Shown piece after piece: positions 9,186 through 16,979 of a stretch of DNA of 34,188 bases. Source of the stretch: Planctomycetota bacterium (lineage in GTDB: Bacteria > Planctomycetota > MHYJ01 > WSZJ01 > JACPWG01); contig JACPWG010000027.1 of assembly GCA_016197205.1 (NCBI GenBank), positions 1 through 34,188 on the forward strand, written 5' to 3'. Each line of letters starts with the position of its first letter. Within the stretch, counting starts at the first letter, position 1. Position numbers and translations under genes: made by a program. The notes beneath the pieces are model-generated. The model had not been told where the DNA came from. It saw nothing but the letters and a program-made list of their open reading frames with translations, and did no database searches.

Positions 9186-9312
9186 GGGTGACCAATTTCC
9201 TCGGCGATTTCGGCCGCCTGCTTCGTTGCGCTTGCTCGACGTAGTTCTCCGTTACTACGCCTCGCTCGCGCGCCTCGCGGGCGGCCGAACTTGCCTTCGG
9301 CTATTGGTCACC
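9186..9312. repeat. 127-bp imperfect inverted repeat (cruciform-like)
   Basis: The outer arms GGTGACCAAT and ATTGGTCACC enclose a nested palindrome with matching TTCGGCCGCC/GGCGGCCGAA, TGCGCTTGCTCGACGTAGT/ACTACGCCTCGCTCGCGC and a central turn TTCTCCGTT. Each arm is about 58 bases with scattered mismatches. It begins 33 bases upstream of the membrane protein start. No protein is encoded. It looks like a mobile palindromic element or a stable RNA hairpin; a terminator role is unlikely without a T-run. Confidence 0.8.
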
Positions 9313-9460
9313 GACTTCCGTGGAGCGGTACCGAGGCAACCGAGGGCGAGGCGGGTAGCAAGCCGGCGGCGGCCTTCCGGCCGCGCGGGGACTCTCGAGA
9401 CGATTCTACGCTTCGCGACGCCAGGCGGAAAGACAATCCCCGCCGGCCCGCGCTCAGGCC
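9313..9460. other. Intergenic sequence between inverted repeat and mntA promoter
   Basis: GC-rich DNA in which no convincing gene is seen. With the inverted repeat to its left and the promoter/leader to its right it completes the 400-base gap between the divergent membrane-protein and mntA genes. Confidence 0.4.
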
Positions 9461-9490
9461 TTGACAGGACTCGTCGCCGGGCGCTACAGT
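9461..9490 (+). promoter_or_regulatory. Putative sigma70-type promoter of mntA-hepT
   Basis: TTGACA at 9461-9466 and TACAGT at 9485-9490 are separated by 18 bases. Transcription would start about 60 bases before the mntA ATG. In DNA this GC-rich a full -35 hexamer is unlikely by chance. It fits the usual autoregulated toxin-antitoxin operon, but no operator palindrome was identified. Confidence 0.55.
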
Positions 9491-9559
9491 GGGTAAACGC
9501 AGGGGTCGGCTCGGCCAAGGAGTCCCCCGCGAGGCCGTTCTTTTCCCGCAGGTGAGGCA

Positions 9560-10027
9560 ATGTCCCGACCGAAAGACCGGCCGCACCCCACCCCGCAAAT
9601 CGCCGGTCTTGTCGCCGGCCTGCGGACGACTCTGTCCGTGTATCCTGAGCTCGCCGCAGCCTATCTCTTCGGCTCCACGGCGAGAGGAGACGCGCGGCCG
9701 GACAGCGATCTCGATGTCGGGCTCCTCCTGCGGCGCCGCGGCGACACCGCGCTTTCGCATCACCGACTCGTCGGTGATCTTGCCGGCCGCCTTGAAAGCC
9801 TCGCCGGTGGGCGGCCGATCGACCTTGTGCTGCTCGAACCCCAGGGGCCCATCTTCTGCCACCGGGTCCTGCTGGAGGGCCTCCTCGTGTACGAGGCCGA
9901 TCGGGACCGGCGGCTCGACTTCGAGTCGGACACCTTGAGCCGCGCCTTTGATTTCCGACCGACCTACGAGCTCGCGACGAAAGACAAGCTCGAAAACATG
10001 CGCTCCTGGCTCGGAACCTACCGATGA
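9560..10027 (+). CDS. mntA: MntA-type nucleotidyltransferase antitoxin
   Basis: 155-residue minimal nucleotidyltransferase. In characterised type VII toxin-antitoxin pairs MntA transfers AMP from ATP onto a tyrosine of the HepT RNase, silencing it. The signature GS-x10-DxD is complete: Gly38-Ser39 and Asp50/Asp52 in FGSTARGDARPDSDLDV. A later acidic residue in IDLVLLEP (Asp in GRPIDLV) fits the third catalytic position. The ATG at 9560 has AGGTGAGG just upstream. The stop overlaps the hepT start (ATGA at 10024-10027), giving translational coupling. The C-terminal region KDKLENMRSW is typical for the family. Intact motifs suggest an active antitoxin. Confidence 0.9.
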   Translation: MSRPKDRPHPTPQIAGLVAGLRTTLSVYPELAAAYLFGSTARGDARPDSDLDVGLLLRRRGDTALSHHRLVGDLAGRLESLAGGRPIDLVLLEPQGPIFCHRVLLEGLLVYEADRDRRLDFESDTLSRAFDFRPTYELATKDKLENMRSWLGTYR

Positions 10028-10449
10028 CGCCGGAAGAACTACGCGCAAAGCTGGACGTGATCCGCGAAAACCTGGAGGCGATGCCTCGAATTCCGCAGTC
10101 CAGCTTCGACGAATTCCGCGCGGACTTCCGCAACCTGCCGACCGCCCTCCACCTCCTCCAAACCACCATCCAGGCGCTCATGGACCTTGGGGGCTATGCC
10201 TGTGCGCGGCTCGGAGTGCGCACACCCGCCACCAGCCGCGATATTCTCGAAAACCTGGAGTCGGCGGGGCACCTTCCGGCAGGCTCGGCGGCGCGGTTCG
10301 GTCCGATCTTCGGCTTCCGAAACCGGGTGGTACATCTGTACGATCGCATCGAGCCGCGCATCGTGTTCGGCATCCTCGTCAACGAGCGGCACGACCTGGC
10401 CGCGTTGTGCGACCTTCTTCTCGTGCTCTTGCAGCGCCCGACGCCGTAG
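10024..10449 (+). CDS. hepT: HepT-type HEPN RNase toxin
   Basis: 141-residue all-helical HEPN protein; family members cut RNA (tRNA in studied cases) as dimers. The active-site motif RxxxxHxY is complete as RNRVVHLY, residues 99-106: Arg99, His104, and Tyr106, the position that MntA AMPylates in studied systems. The upstream FGF and downstream IEPRIVFGIL are also typical. Start overlaps the mntA stop by four bases, so toxin synthesis depends on antitoxin translation. The order antitoxin-first is common. Role inferred from family: growth arrest during stress or phage defence. Confidence 0.9.
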   Translation: MTPEELRAKLDVIRENLEAMPRIPQSSFDEFRADFRNLPTALHLLQTTIQALMDLGGYACARLGVRTPATSRDILENLESAGHLPAGSAARFGPIFGFRNRVVHLYDRIEPRIVFGILVNERHDLAALCDLLLVLLQRPTP

Positions 10450-10504
10450 GCTCGGTTCCCGAGCGCAGCACCTGCCTTTCGCGCACGCCGGTGGCGGACG
10501 CCGG

Positions 10505-10518
10505 CCCCCCCCCCCCCC
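10505..10518. repeat. 14-C homopolymer between convergent genes
   Basis: An uninterrupted run of 14 C sits in the 98-base gap between the hepT stop and the stop of the GMC gene on the other strand. Length is prone to slippage and to sequencing error. It touches no frame. Confidence 0.9.
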
Positions 10519-10547
10519 GCCCCTGCGGCTTCGCAACTCGAGGCTCC

Positions 10548-12293
10548 TCAACGCCGTGCCAGGATCCGGTCGGCGATGCGAAAGGCGTTGGCGAGTATGG
10601 TGAGCGTCGAGGCGACGCCCCCGGCGTGGGGCAGCGCGCTCCCATCCGTCACGTAGAGGTTCGGGCAGTCGTGCGCGCGGCCGTCCGCGTCCAGGACCGA
10701 GGCCGCGGGATCCGTCCCCATCCGACAGGTCCCGTGCACCAAGTGACCGGTCACCGCCCCGGCCTCCCCCTCGTGGACCTCGTCCGCGCCTGCGGCGGCC
10801 AGCACCTCGAGCCCGCGCGCGCGCAGGTACGCGCCGGCCTTCGCGTGCTGCGGGGGCTCCGCAAGGTGGATCCGCGCGGCCGGCAGCCCCCACCGGTCGC
10901 GGGCCGTCGGGTCCAGGTCGACGTAGGTCGAGACGTTCGGCAGGAAGTCCGCGAAGGTCTCGAACTCCACCCACCGCCCTTCGCGCCAGAATTCGCGCAG
11001 CCGCCGCATCAGGAACCCGCCCCACGCCACGCGTCCGCCCCCGCCGCCCGCCTGGTGCGCGAGCTTGAGGGCCGAGAAAATCGGGTTCGCGTGGGGAAAG
11101 CCGAACCGGATCGTCCCCCCCTTCGGCAGGTCCGCTGCGCCGGCCGGCAACAGGTAATGGTCCTGCAGCGATCGCGCGAGGAAGGGCGCACGCGACGAGA
11201 GCACGCCGTCCGGGACGCGGCCGGAGCCGAAGCGAAAGAGCCCCCGCCCCGTCGAGTTCACGGAGAAGTGCAGGTTCCGGCCGACCTGGCCCGAGGAGTT
11301 GGCCAGCCCGTGGGGAAAGCGCCGCGACCGCGAGAGCAGCAGGAGCCGCGCGGTCTCGACCGCCGAGCAGGCCACGACCACGAGCCGGGCGTTCACCCGC
11401 CGTTCCCGCCCCTCCGCATCGAGCCAAACGCACCCGTCCGCGCGGCCGTCCCGGCCCACGGTCAGCTCCCGGACCATCGCGAGGGGCACCACTTCGCAGC
11501 GGCCCGTGGCCTCGGCCGCGGGGAGCAGGGCCTCGAGCGAGCTGGACTTCGCCCCGACTTCGCAGCCGTAGCTCCCGCAGAAATCGCAGTAGACGCACGC
11601 GCGGCGGCCGTCGTACTCGCGGGAGAGGATCGCCCGCGCCTCAGGATAAGGGTGCACGCCGAGTCGCCGCCCCGCGTCGTCGATCCGCTCCGCGAGCGGG
11701 TGTGCCTCCACCGCGGGCATCGGGTATTCGCCTGAGCGCGGTGCATCGAAGGGATTCACGCCCGCGGCCCCGGAGACGCCGGCCACACGTTCGGCCAAGG
11801 CGTAGTAGGGCTCCAGCGTCTCGTAGCCGAAGGGCCAGTCCGCAAGCGCGAGCCCCGCCCCCGCTGTGCCGCGCCCACCACCCCCGCCGCCGAAGAGCGT
11901 GGCCATGCGGAAGTCTTCGACGTGGAGCCGATAGAAGTGGCCGGCCATGTGCACCGTGCCGCCGCCGACGCAGCGCGCGATCCAGCCGAGCGAGGTGAGT
12001 TGCGTCGGGGTTGACCCGGCGGGCCCGGCGGGGCCGCCGCCGCTGCCGCCGCCGCGGGTCGGAGAAGCCGCCGCGTCGAGCGCCTCCTCGATGAGCGTGT
12101 GCGGGTCGTCCTCGAGCGCATCGAGAAAAAAGTCCCGCCGGCAGGTCGCGACCTCGTCATGCACGAAGGACGGTCGGGCGTGACGCGGCCCTTTTTCCAG
12201 GACGATGCAGCGAAGCCCGGCCCGCGCCAAGGTGTAGGCGACCGGGCCGCCGCCGGCGCCGCTCCCGACGATGAGCGCGTCGTAGGCCTTCAT
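10548..12293 (-). CDS. GMC oxidoreductase, catalytic subunit
   Basis: 581-residue FAD-dependent GMC-family dehydrogenase, probably oxidising a sugar, sugar acid or other alcohol. Residues 4-35 hold the dinucleotide fold (DALIVGSGAGGGP, then IVLEKGPRH). GGGTVHMAGHFYRLH is the FAD-attachment-region motif. The Cys-containing stretch YCDFCGSYGCEVGAKSS is seen in gluconate 2-dehydrogenase-like members. HGTCRMG near residue 520 carries the catalytic His, and LYVTDGSALPHAGGVASTLTI is the FAD-closing motif. ATG 12293 has GGGAGGGG five bases upstream and overlaps the stop of the subunit-3 gene (ATGA). It has no signal of its own, so export would rely on the Tat partner. Substrate cannot be told from sequence. 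Confidence 0.9.
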   Translation of the reverse strand: MKAYDALIVGSGAGGGPVAYTLARAGLRCIVLEKGPRHARPSFVHDEVATCRRDFFLDALEDDPHTLIEEALDAAASPTRGGGSGGGPAGPAGSTPTQLTSLGWIARCVGGGTVHMAGHFYRLHVEDFRMATLFGGGGGGRGTAGAGLALADWPFGYETLEPYYALAERVAGVSGAAGVNPFDAPRSGEYPMPAVEAHPLAERIDDAGRRLGVHPYPEARAILSREYDGRRACVYCDFCGSYGCEVGAKSSSLEALLPAAEATGRCEVVPLAMVRELTVGRDGRADGCVWLDAEGRERRVNARLVVVACSAVETARLLLLSRSRRFPHGLANSSGQVGRNLHFSVNSTGRGLFRFGSGRVPDGVLSSRAPFLARSLQDHYLLPAGAADLPKGGTIRFGFPHANPIFSALKLAHQAGGGGGRVAWGGFLMRRLREFWREGRWVEFETFADFLPNVSTYVDLDPTARDRWGLPAARIHLAEPPQHAKAGAYLRARGLEVLAAAGADEVHEGEAGAVTGHLVHGTCRMGTDPAASVLDADGRAHDCPNLYVTDGSALPHAGGVASTLTILANAFRIADRILARR

Positions 12294-13084
12294 CGCCGCC
12301 CCTCCCGCCCGTTCGGCAAGCGCCCCGGCCATGGCTGTGGCCGCGCCGCGTCGCCGCCGCCTCCGCCATTCTCTTCGCACGGCGCCAGGCACGCCCCCGG
12401 ACGCGGCCCCTCAGGTGAATACCCGATCAGCCGCCAGCCGACCTCGTCGCGGTTGCCGCCGTGCACGGGATCGCCCAGGAAGCCCTCAAGCGACAGCTCC
12501 AGCAGGTCGTGGAGCCAGCCCTCCCCCTCGAAGTCCGCCTCTGGCGCCCCCGTGGCCTCCGCGGCGTCTTTCGCGGCAGACACGCCGTCCTCGCCGCCTC
12601 CCTGGATGTAGACAAGCACCTGGTCCTGCGCAGCGGCATCCAGGGTCTCGAATGGGCGTCCCCAGTCGCGGCGGGCAACGAGGTCGAGCCGTCGCGCGCC
12701 TTCGAGGATCCGCGCGCGGCGAGTCTGGTAGTAGGGCAGCGTGAGCGCGCGTCGCAGGTACTCGATGACCCTGGCCTCTTTCGCCCCCGCCCCTACGATC
12801 TCCGCTTCCGTCGCCCCCTCAACCGCCCCCGCGACCACCGCCGCAAGTCCTCGCTCGGCCGGCAGCAGGCGATCGCACGCTGCGGCGAGCGCGGGTTCGA
12901 GGGCGGCGGGTATGCCGAAGCCCCCCGCGCCGGCCGTGGCCGCGGCGGCCCCTCCGGTCCCGGATGAAGCCGAGCCCGCAACGCCGCCACCGGTTCGCGT
13001 CCCCCCTCGGCAGCCCGGCAGCGACAGAAGCGCACCCGCAGCGGCGAGGAGCCGGCCGAGGAGCGACCGTCGAGAAAGGGGCAC
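12290..13084 (-). CDS. Gluconate 2-dehydrogenase subunit 3-like Tat lipoprotein
   Basis: 264 residues from GTG 13084, chosen because GGAGGG lies six bases upstream and because it gives a perfect leader: SRRSLLG (Tat twin-arginine), a hydrophobic run, and the lipobox LPGC near residue 25. The mature part after a Gly/Ala-rich linker is helical and ends with GFLGDPVHGGNRDEVGWRLIGY, the hallmark of gluconate 2-dehydrogenase subunit 3. In known enzymes this small subunit pairs with the FAD subunit and aids its Tat export. The stop overlaps the GMC start, which supports a complex. No cytochrome c subunit gene is adjacent, so the electron acceptor is unknown. The tail is Gly/Pro/Arg-rich. Confidence 0.88.
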   Translation of the reverse strand: MPLSRRSLLGRLLAAAGALLSLPGCRGGTRTGGGVAGSASSGTGGAAAATAGAGGFGIPAALEPALAAACDRLLPAERGLAAVVAGAVEGATEAEIVGAGAKEARVIEYLRRALTLPYYQTRRARILEGARRLDLVARRDWGRPFETLDAAAQDQVLVYIQGGGEDGVSAAKDAAEATGAPEADFEGEGWLHDLLELSLEGFLGDPVHGGNRDEVGWRLIGYSPEGPRPGACLAPCEENGGGGGDAARPQPWPGRLPNGREGRR

Positions 13085-13211
13085 GTGCTTCCCTCCGCAT
13101 CGCGCGGTGAGAGTGGGCCCGGGGGGCAGCCCTTCCAAGGTGGCTGCGCCGCCCCGGTGCTGGACGCAAGTCGCATGGTCACTTTAGGATGTGCCTTGAG
13201 CCCGTCTTGTG

Positions 13212-13233
13212 GTGCAGGGCTTCCGCCCTGCAC
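13212..13233. repeat. GTGCAGGGC palindrome, copy 1
   Basis: GTGCAGGGC and GCCCTGCAC around the loop TTCC. Identical stems occur at 13331-13352 (loop GAAA) and 14620-14641 (loop TTCC), with a half copy near 14787. REP-like element. Confidence 0.85.
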
Positions 13234-13330
13234 CCGCTCTCGCACGGAACGTCCGAAGCTCCTCCCCGACTTCCTCTGGCCGCTCCCGCACTCCTGACCC
13301 TCGGCGATTTTCACAAGGGGCGTCCCGTCG

Positions 13331-13352
13331 GTGCAGGGCGAAAGCCCTGCAC
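13331..13352. repeat. GTGCAGGGC palindrome, copy 2 (opposite orientation)
   Basis: Same nine-base stem with loop GAAA. The similarity extends beyond the palindrome: the flanks CCCGTCG and CAAGGGCTCGTGG match the reverse complement of the copy at 14620, giving about 45 shared bases. Confidence 0.85.
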
Positions 13353-13550
13353 CCCAAGGGCTCGTGGCCGGCGGAGGAGAAATGTGGGAAGATGGCTCCT
13401 TCCCGCACTCGGCATCTGCTGCTCCATTTCACAACGGTCGAACAGCCCTCCCCACCTTGCAAGGGCTGGCCCGGGGGGGAGGGCGGTCTCTGGGCGCCGA
13501 TTCCTTTCCTCGACGAAAAAAAAGCCTTCGCTGTCAAGAGACGAAAGCAA

Positions 13551-13587
13551 GACGGGCGACCGAGGGAAGATCCCACGGTCGCCCGTC
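13551..13587 (-). terminator. Strong hairpin 3' of the HMA-like gene
   Basis: GACGGGCGACCG (13551-13562) pairs perfectly with CGGTCGCCCGTC (13576-13587) over a 13-base loop. It lies 91 bases past the stop of the gene on the minus strand. In that direction an eight-T run follows only about 28 bases further on, so it is not a textbook intrinsic terminator. Two smaller hairpins (13621-13635 and 13642-13660) sit nearer to the stop codon. Confidence 0.4.
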
Positions 13588-13677
13588 GGCGTCAAGGCTA
13601 TTTTGTTTTCGACTCAGGCGCCTGCCGACGGCAGGCGGGCCCCACGGCTACTTGCCGTGGCCTCAGCCACCACCGCC

Positions 13678-14295
13678 TCAGCCCTTCCCGCCGCCCGCCG
13701 GCTTCTTGGGCGGTTCGGCCTTCGGAGCGGTCCACCACACGTCGCTGACGCCAGGCATCTCGCCGCCTTCCTTGACCCCCAGGCCCTTCTTCAACGCCGC
13801 GACCACGTCGCCGATCGACGCGCCCTTCGCGCCCTTGAACGTGAGCGCGTAGGTGCCGCCGGTGCCGGACGCCTTGTCCACGTTGGGCACCGACTGCAGC
13901 GCCTTCAGGATGGCGTCGTCCTTGGCGTCGCCCGTCCCGGAGAGCATGATGGAGCAGCCGCCGGCCAGGGCCACGGCGTCGGTCTCGACCGAGAGGGGCT
14001 TCTTGTCATTGGAAGCGCCCTTCACCGCGTCGGCCACGGCCGACAGCTTCAGCGTCTTCTCCGCACGCACCTGCACGGTGACCTTGCCGGCCTCCGCGCG
14101 CACGGCCTCCACGGCCTCGTTCCCCTTGAGGGCGGCCTCGAGCGCGCCCTGCTGTTCCTTCCCGTCCAGGCCCTTCACGCCGACCGTCACGTGAGTGGGG
14201 CCCTTCGCGTCCTCGGCCGCGACCGGCACCGCTCCGCCCAGGAGCAGCGCGGCGGCGAAGAGCGCTCCGGACGTCGCCATCCGTCTCGCGAGCAT
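13678..14295 (-). CDS. Secreted HMA-fold-like protein without metal cysteines
   Basis: 205 residues, exported: the leader MLARRMATSGALFAAALLLG ends in VPVAA-ED. ATG 14295 has GGAGG four bases upstream. Two beta-alpha-beta-beta type modules resemble the heavy-metal-associated fold. The first (about 34-92) has THVTVGVKGLDGKEQQGALEA, where the CxxC of true HMA domains is replaced by DGKEQQ. The second (about 110-172) starts with a single Cys114 in GGCSIML and has GTYALTFKGA and IGDVVAALKKGLG. The tail is Lys/Pro/Gly-rich. Role unknown: the fold may be used for protein contacts rather than metal. It stands alone, bracketed by palindromic repeats. Confidence 0.8.
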   Translation of the reverse strand: MLARRMATSGALFAAALLLGGAVPVAAEDAKGPTHVTVGVKGLDGKEQQGALEAALKGNEAVEAVRAEAGKVTVQVRAEKTLKLSAVADAVKGASNDKKPLSVETDAVALAGGCSIMLSGTGDAKDDAILKALQSVPNVDKASGTGGTYALTFKGAKGASIGDVVAALKKGLGVKEGGEMPGVSDVWWTAPKAEPPKKPAGGGKG

Positions 14296-15107
14296 ACGAC
14301 CTCCATCGCTTGCAATCAGAAAAACCGATCCACAGGTCAAGATGGTATCGGCTTCGGACGGCCAACGCAAGAGAAATGGGCCGTGCGCCGAGGGGGGCTT
14401 CAGCCTCGTTTCTGTAGGTTCTTGGTGTCTCCCGTGGCTCCGACCCGCCTCGAAAGCCCGGGGGCGGACGAAGTCTCCATTTCAAGGCTCAAGACTCAGG
14501 GTCAGCCCTTTCAAGGGGACAGGAACCGGTCTACCCTTGCGAAACGGGGCATCGGAGGCATGAGCGCCGGAGGTCGGGCACTTCCCAGCGCTTTTCTCAC
14601 TCGACCACGAGCCCTTGTGGTGCAGGGCTTCCGCCCTGCACCGACGGGGCGAGCGGGTTGAACAGTACCGAGCCCGTTGGGTGCGGGGGTGGCGCCGGGA
14701 GAAGGCGGGGAGGTGATTCTTACGATTCGTGCGCGAGCGGGCGCAGGGCGGACACGTCCACCGAAGCGCCGCGCGCGAAGGCGGAAGCCCTGCACCACAA
14801 TGTGGACCCAGGCTGCAGAGTGAAGTGATTAGGCCACTTGCGGCCGACTGACGGGCGGGGCAGCCACCTTGAAAGGGCTGGACTCAGGGCTAAAGACTCA
14901 ACGCCTCGTTCGCGAGGGGGCCCGAAGCTCCGGAAACCCGCCGCCGAAGCAGCTCGGTGAGGCTCGGCGTTCACGTTTCCGTCCACCCTTCTCACTGGCC
15001 CCGCGGTGGTCCCCGCGCCGGGGTGTGCGCTGAAACGCGAGTCGGCCCTGCGGGCGGTCGCGCCGGGATTGCGTGACGTGGCTTCCCTTGACGGCTCGCC
15101 CGCCGCG
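14296..15107. other. Repeat-bearing intergenic region, no gene seen
   Basis: About 810 bases. It contains the GTGCAGGGC palindrome at 14620-14641, a half copy at 14787-14795, and two CAGCCCTTTCAAGG-type hairpins (14499-14515 and, inverted, 14862-14882), each next to an AAGACTCAGGG-like phrase, so they form a larger inverted pair. Frames here are Arg/Pro-rich and broken across the repeats. Confidence 0.55.
14620..14641. repeat. GTGCAGGGC palindrome, copy 3
   Basis: Perfect nine-base stem with loop TTCC. With flanks (CCACGAGCCCTTG and GACGGGGCG) it is the reverse complement of the 13331 copy over about 45 bases. Confidence 0.85.
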
Positions 15108-15905
15108 TCACACCCGACTCCGGCCCTCCATCAGCTCCCGCGCCCACGTCGCGTCGGCCGCGTTGAGGGGTGGGTCCGGCGGCTCGGAATAGTCGATGTC
15201 GTCGTAGCCCCCTTGCCGCCAGCACGCCGCGAGGAGCGGCTGGAGCTCGAGCACGACGTCCGGGTCGGCCCTGCGCAAAGGGACGCGCAGGGACGGCAAC
15301 GGCTCGCGCAGGGAGATGGGGTAGACCTCCGCCTTCCAGGAGGGGAGGGCGTGCCTGACGATGGCAAGGTAGGGCGCCCGCCGCACCGCGGGGACCTCGT
15401 CCACCGGCGAGGGCAGCTTCCTCACGCCGAACCGCAGGAGATCGATCTCGACCAGGTTCACCGAGCCGCCCACCAGCTCCGCCCGCGTCTTCAGGTACAG
15501 TTCCTGGCCATCCCCGGGGAGCTTGTTCGACGGGCTGAGGAACTCCACGGCGGTGATGAGCCGACGGCCGGCCGCCACCTCCCGGATTTCGACGTAGGTC
15601 TGGATCTCGGGGTCGTCACGGAGGTCGATCACCAACGGCTCGGTCGCGGCCCCGCCGCGGGTCGTCGCGCTTGCACCGCCGTCGACGCCGGGGGGGAGCG
15701 AGGTCTCCACGATGCGCACATCCGGGGCGATGCTTCGCGACTCGCCGTCCGGAGTGTCGACCATGACGCGCTCCTCGACACGCGCCCGCAGGTCCGGCGG
15801 CAGCCTCGGTTGGAGCTGATCGCAGGCATAGATGATCAGGCGGCTATGGACGTCGCGCCAGTGCCGCTCAAGGTAGGGGTCCATGCCGGGAAACGGGCTT
15901 GGCAT
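15108..15905 (-). CDS. DUF4058 family protein
   Basis: 265 residues, no signal peptide, close to the usual family length. It opens with the family hallmark MPSPFPGMDPYLE and contains the conserved core AVEFLSPSNK (about 118-127) and LVEIDLLRFG (about 150-159), then WKAEVYPISLREPLP and VVLELQPLL. The conserved E-x-LSP-x-N-K and EIDLLR motifs recall PD-(D/E)xK-type folds, but the biochemical function of DUF4058 is not established. ATG 15905 has GGGAGG five bases upstream. It stands alone; the family is abundant in Cyanobacteria and Planctomycetota-like genomes, which agrees with the proposed host. Confidence 0.92.
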   Translation of the reverse strand: MPSPFPGMDPYLERHWRDVHSRLIIYACDQLQPRLPPDLRARVEERVMVDTPDGESRSIAPDVRIVETSLPPGVDGGASATTRGGAATEPLVIDLRDDPEIQTYVEIREVAAGRRLITAVEFLSPSNKLPGDGQELYLKTRAELVGGSVNLVEIDLLRFGVRKLPSPVDEVPAVRRAPYLAIVRHALPSWKAEVYPISLREPLPSLRVPLRRADPDVVLELQPLLAACWRQGGYDDIDYSEPPDPPLNAADATWARELMEGRSRV

Positions 15906-16979
15906 GACGGCCTCCCGCGGAAAGCGCCTGGACCGGGCCGATCGCGCCCCGAGACGGCGGACGCGCGTTCGCCACGACCTCCTGGTCTACACGTAGTCTA
16001 GCATCGGCCAGGGCAGCGAGCAAGGCCCGCCGGGCGCGGCGCGGCTCCGCGGCGGACGCACTTCACACTCGCCTCTCCCTCCACGCAACCCGGTCGGTCG
16101 GCGAGCCCGCACGCCGTGCCGGCCCTTGCGGAGGACGCCGCCGGTTGCGCGAGACCCCCTTCGACCTGCGCCGGTGTCGCGAGGGACCGCCGGATTGCGA
16201 GCTGGGCGACGCAGAGGTCGCGGATCGCCCCGTTGGGCATGGGCGGACTCCGATTGCGGAGCGACGGGCCGGTCGAAAGATCGGGCGGGCCGGCGGCCAC
16301 CGCCCGACCATCGACGGGAACCCCAGAGCAGCCGATGGCCGCAACCAAAGGGACAAGCCACCGAAGACGCCGAAAACACCGAAAGAAGAACCGCGAATTT
16401 CGCCAATTTCGCGAATTTTCTGTTGGGAATTCGTTGCCAAAAAAAGCAAGCTTTTGGGCTGTTGTGTCACAGATCGAACGGGCATGCAGGCGCGGCTGCG
16501 GGTCAGGACCCTTCTCCGCCGCAAACCAGAATACGCTCCGGTCCGTCCTCGCGCAAGCCATCCCTTCGGAACCGGCGGCGGGACTGATGCAGGCCTTAGC
16601 CACTTGACAGTGGTGAGCGGAATGTGGCTAATGCTTGCAACGACGCAAGGAATGCGGCCGAAGGGATCCTACCCCGCGCCCGCCCCAACGTGGGAAGCGT
16701 CGCTTCCAAGGCGCGAATTCTTCTGGAGGAGCCTGCGCGCACTCTTTCGGAAAGCAAGGAACTCGTTCAGGAGTTGGAGGCACGACCCGACGACGGCCCG
16801 CTCCGCATGGCGCTGGACACCGGGGCAGCCTCGTCGCTCACCAAGGTGGGCACACTCGTCCCCCTGGGCTGGGATCCGGCGCTTCGATGAATCGAGTTTC
16901 ATCTGATCCTGGGATGCCGGCACGTGGCCGGTATTCGTTCGGACCTCCGGCCCTGCCGCTGCGGAGCCCGCGCGCCGCC
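15906..16979. other. Long intergenic region, no supported gene
   Basis: About 1070 bases. A lower-GC patch at 16355-16470 has the near-repetitive phrase GACGCCGAAAACACCGAAAG followed by AATTTCGCCAATTTCGCGAATTTTC, typical of non-coding repeat DNA. A short frame at 16624-16890 (88 codons, GTG start, no ribosome site) is not convincing. TTGACA at 16604-16609 has only a poor -10 partner. Confidence 0.45.

Larger units (their letters stand above)
13085..13550. other. Palindrome-rich intergenic region
   Basis: No gene is supported. It contains two copies of the GTGCAGGGC palindrome (13212-13233, 13331-13352) and CAGCCCTTCCAAGGTGGCTG-like hairpins around 13126-13147 and 13455-13476 (the second as CCACCTTGCAAGGGCTGG). 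The same two motif types recur at 14.5-14.9 kb, so the secreted HMA-like gene is bracketed by them. Confidence 0.6.

Noticed and set aside
9948..11735. 595-codon plus-strand frame
   Set aside because: Overlaps hepT out of frame and is antisense to the GMC oxidoreductase; low-complexity Arg/Pro composition.
14296..14370. Upstream ATG at 14370 as start of the HMA-like protein
   Set aside because: ATG 14295 has an ideal GGAGG and is followed at once by a proper signal peptide; the 25 extra residues would hide it.
16624..16890. 88-codon frame starting with GTG
   Set aside because: Composition is less biased than a typical shadow, but it has no ribosome site, no family features and a poor promoter. 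Not enough to call a gene.
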